Positions 7,058 through 7,686 of a stretch of DNA of 7,686 nt are shown piece after piece (within the stretch, counting starts at the first letter, position 1; the number at the start of each line of letters is the position of its first letter). Below the pieces are notes generated by a model. The model saw nothing but the letters and a program-made list of their open reading frames with translations, had not been told where the DNA came from and made no database searches. The position numbers were made by a program, and so were the translations under genes. Origin of the DNA: Verrucomicrobiota bacterium (GTDB lineage: Bacteria; Verrucomicrobiota; Verrucomicrobiia; Methylacidiphilales; Verrucolacustridaceae); NCBI GenBank assembly GCA_016876055.1, contig VHDM01000052.1, positions 1 to 7,686 of the forward strand, given 5' to 3'.

Positions 7058-7135
7058 TTGGGGTCAGAGGTCATCCAAAACATTGGGAAGCAGTGGCTTA
7101 TAAGGCAAAAAAAGAAGCTTTGGGGTCAGAGGTCA
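7058..7135 (-). repeat. Repeat pair C, solitary and inverted (two 16-bp motifs 62 bp apart)
   Basis: Two exact copies of the motif appear in reverse complement, TTGGGGTCAGAGGTCA, at 7058-7073 and 7120-7135. The 62-bp spacing is the same as in pairs A and B, but no transposase is attached. The pair occupies the divergent intergenic region between the YdjM-type gene and the NUDIX gene. Read in motif orientation, each copy is followed by a run of T rather than A. A small hairpin (CCAA-AACA-TTGG, 7075-7086) sits one base from one motif copy, comparable with the hairpin beside the second motif of pair B. This looks like a non-autonomous copy mobilised by a RAYT. Its position means it could influence promoters on either side. 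Confidence 0.9.
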
Positions 7136-7144
7136 AAATTTTGA
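7133..7144. other. Perfect 12-bp palindrome at the edge of repeat pair C
   Basis: TCAAAATTTTGA is its own reverse complement. It overlaps the outer three bases of the motif copy at 7120-7135. In motif orientation it corresponds in place to the GGTCA-N5-TGACC dyad at the left edge of pair B, so both share a TCA...TGA inverted arrangement leading into TGACC. It may be part of the recognition structure. Being AT-rich and short, it could also be chance or an operator-like site for the flanking genes. Confidence 0.4.
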
Positions 7145-7183
7145 ATAAAGGGAGATCGTGGACTTTTTGTAAGGCGTTAGCGT

Positions 7184-7190
7184 AGGTGAT
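7184..7190 (+). promoter_or_regulatory. Ribosome binding site of the NUDIX gene
   Basis: AGGTGAT lies four bases before ATG 7195 and is the best Shine-Dalgarno match near this start. It overlaps the alternative in-frame GTG at 7186, which argues that translation starts at 7195. Confidence 0.65.
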
Positions 7191-7194
7191 TCTT

Positions 7195-7650
7195 ATGCCT
7201 CACATCCACGAGAAGATCGATTTCACGGTCAGCCTTTTCATCGTCCAAGACGGTAAGGTTTTGCTGATTCACCACAAGAAGCTGGATGCATGGCTACCGA
7301 TCGGGGGCCACATCGAGCTGGATGAGGATCCCGAACAGGCGGCGTACCGCGAGGCGAGGGAGGAGTGTGGACTAGAGATTGAGCTGATCGGGGAACGGCC
7401 ACCGACCACCGGGCCCGGCACTAAGGCGCTGGTCCGTCCAAGGTTTTTGGATATCCACCGGGTGAGCCCGACCCATGAGCACATTGGGATCATCTTTCTG
7501 GCCCGACCGAAATCAGGGAAGGTGACCCTGGCCGCTGGGGAACATCACGACATTCGTTGGTGTAACCGGAGGGATCTGGAGAGCCTCCAACCTCCGATGA
7601 GTGAGGCGGTGAAGTATTACTGCCTTAAGGCTATTGAGGAAGCCGGATAG
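7195..7650 (+). CDS. NUDIX hydrolase
   Basis: This 151-aa cytosolic hydrolase cleaves a nucleoside diphosphate linked to another moiety; the exact substrate cannot be read from the sequence. The full Nudix box, G-x5-E-x7-R-E-x2-E-E-x-G-hydrophobic, is at residues 38-60, with G38, E44, R52, E53, E56, E57 and G59 all present, so it should be catalytically active. The strand FTVSLFIVQDGKVLLIHH (10-27) and WLPIGGHIE before the box are family-typical. Length is that of a single-domain NUDIX protein and no extra domain is present. ATG 7195 is chosen over GTG 7186 because a good ribosome site precedes it and overlaps the GTG. The gene is divergent from the YdjM-type gene, and repeat pair C lies between them. 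House-cleaning of damaged nucleotides (MutT-like) is a common role in this family but is only a guess here. Confidence 0.9.
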   Translation: MPHIHEKIDFTVSLFIVQDGKVLLIHHKKLDAWLPIGGHIELDEDPEQAAYREAREECGLEIELIGERPPTTGPGTKALVRPRFLDIHRVSPTHEHIGIIFLARPKSGKVTLAAGEHHDIRWCNRRDLESLQPPMSEAVKYYCLKAIEEAG

Positions 7651-7686
7651 GGATTAGGTGGAAGGATGAGGATGAGGTTCGGGCGG

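Overview
This is a GC-rich bacterial chromosome segment of ordinary metabolic genes, with one RAYT-type transposase locus and its repeats inserted between them. Nothing here fixes the taxonomy. The gene content points to a free-living heterotroph: a 2-methylcitrate dehydratase (propionate degradation), a single-chain xanthine dehydrogenase (purine oxidation), a membrane-bound YdjM-type hydrolase and a NUDIX hydrolase. All five coding regions are intact apart from the first, which is cut by the window edge.

Layout: 1-1335 (+) is the 3' part of prpD. 1345-2169 is a compact mobile-element locus, in which a 193-aa HUH/Y1 transposase (1471-2052, +) sits between two copies of a paired repeat. 2170-2259 is a G-rich leader, followed by xdh at 2260-6009 (+), a 1249-aa fusion of the 2Fe-2S, FAD and molybdopterin modules. 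Its stop codon directly abuts the stop codon of the convergent YdjM-family gene (7014-6010, -). 7015-7194 is a divergent intergenic region holding a third paired repeat in the opposite orientation, followed by a NUDIX gene (7195-7650, +). 7651-7686 holds nothing I can identify. No gene-free stretch exceeds 300 bases.

The most interesting structure is the repeat family. A 16-bp word, TGACCTCTGACCCCAA, occurs six times (five exact copies, one with a single mismatch). The copies are always in direct pairs with exactly 62 bp from start to start, and there are three such pairs. Two pairs bracket the transposase gene in its own orientation; the third lies about 5 kb away, inverted and without a transposase. 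The 46-bp intervals within the pairs differ but align without gaps, and every copy is followed by a short run of A or T at about the same offset. This looks like a REP/RAYT system built from fixed-distance direct pairs rather than the usual inverted REP pairs (REPIN/BIME). The metabolic genes show no obvious shared pathway beyond general catabolism, and the repeats probably inserted into their intergenic spaces.
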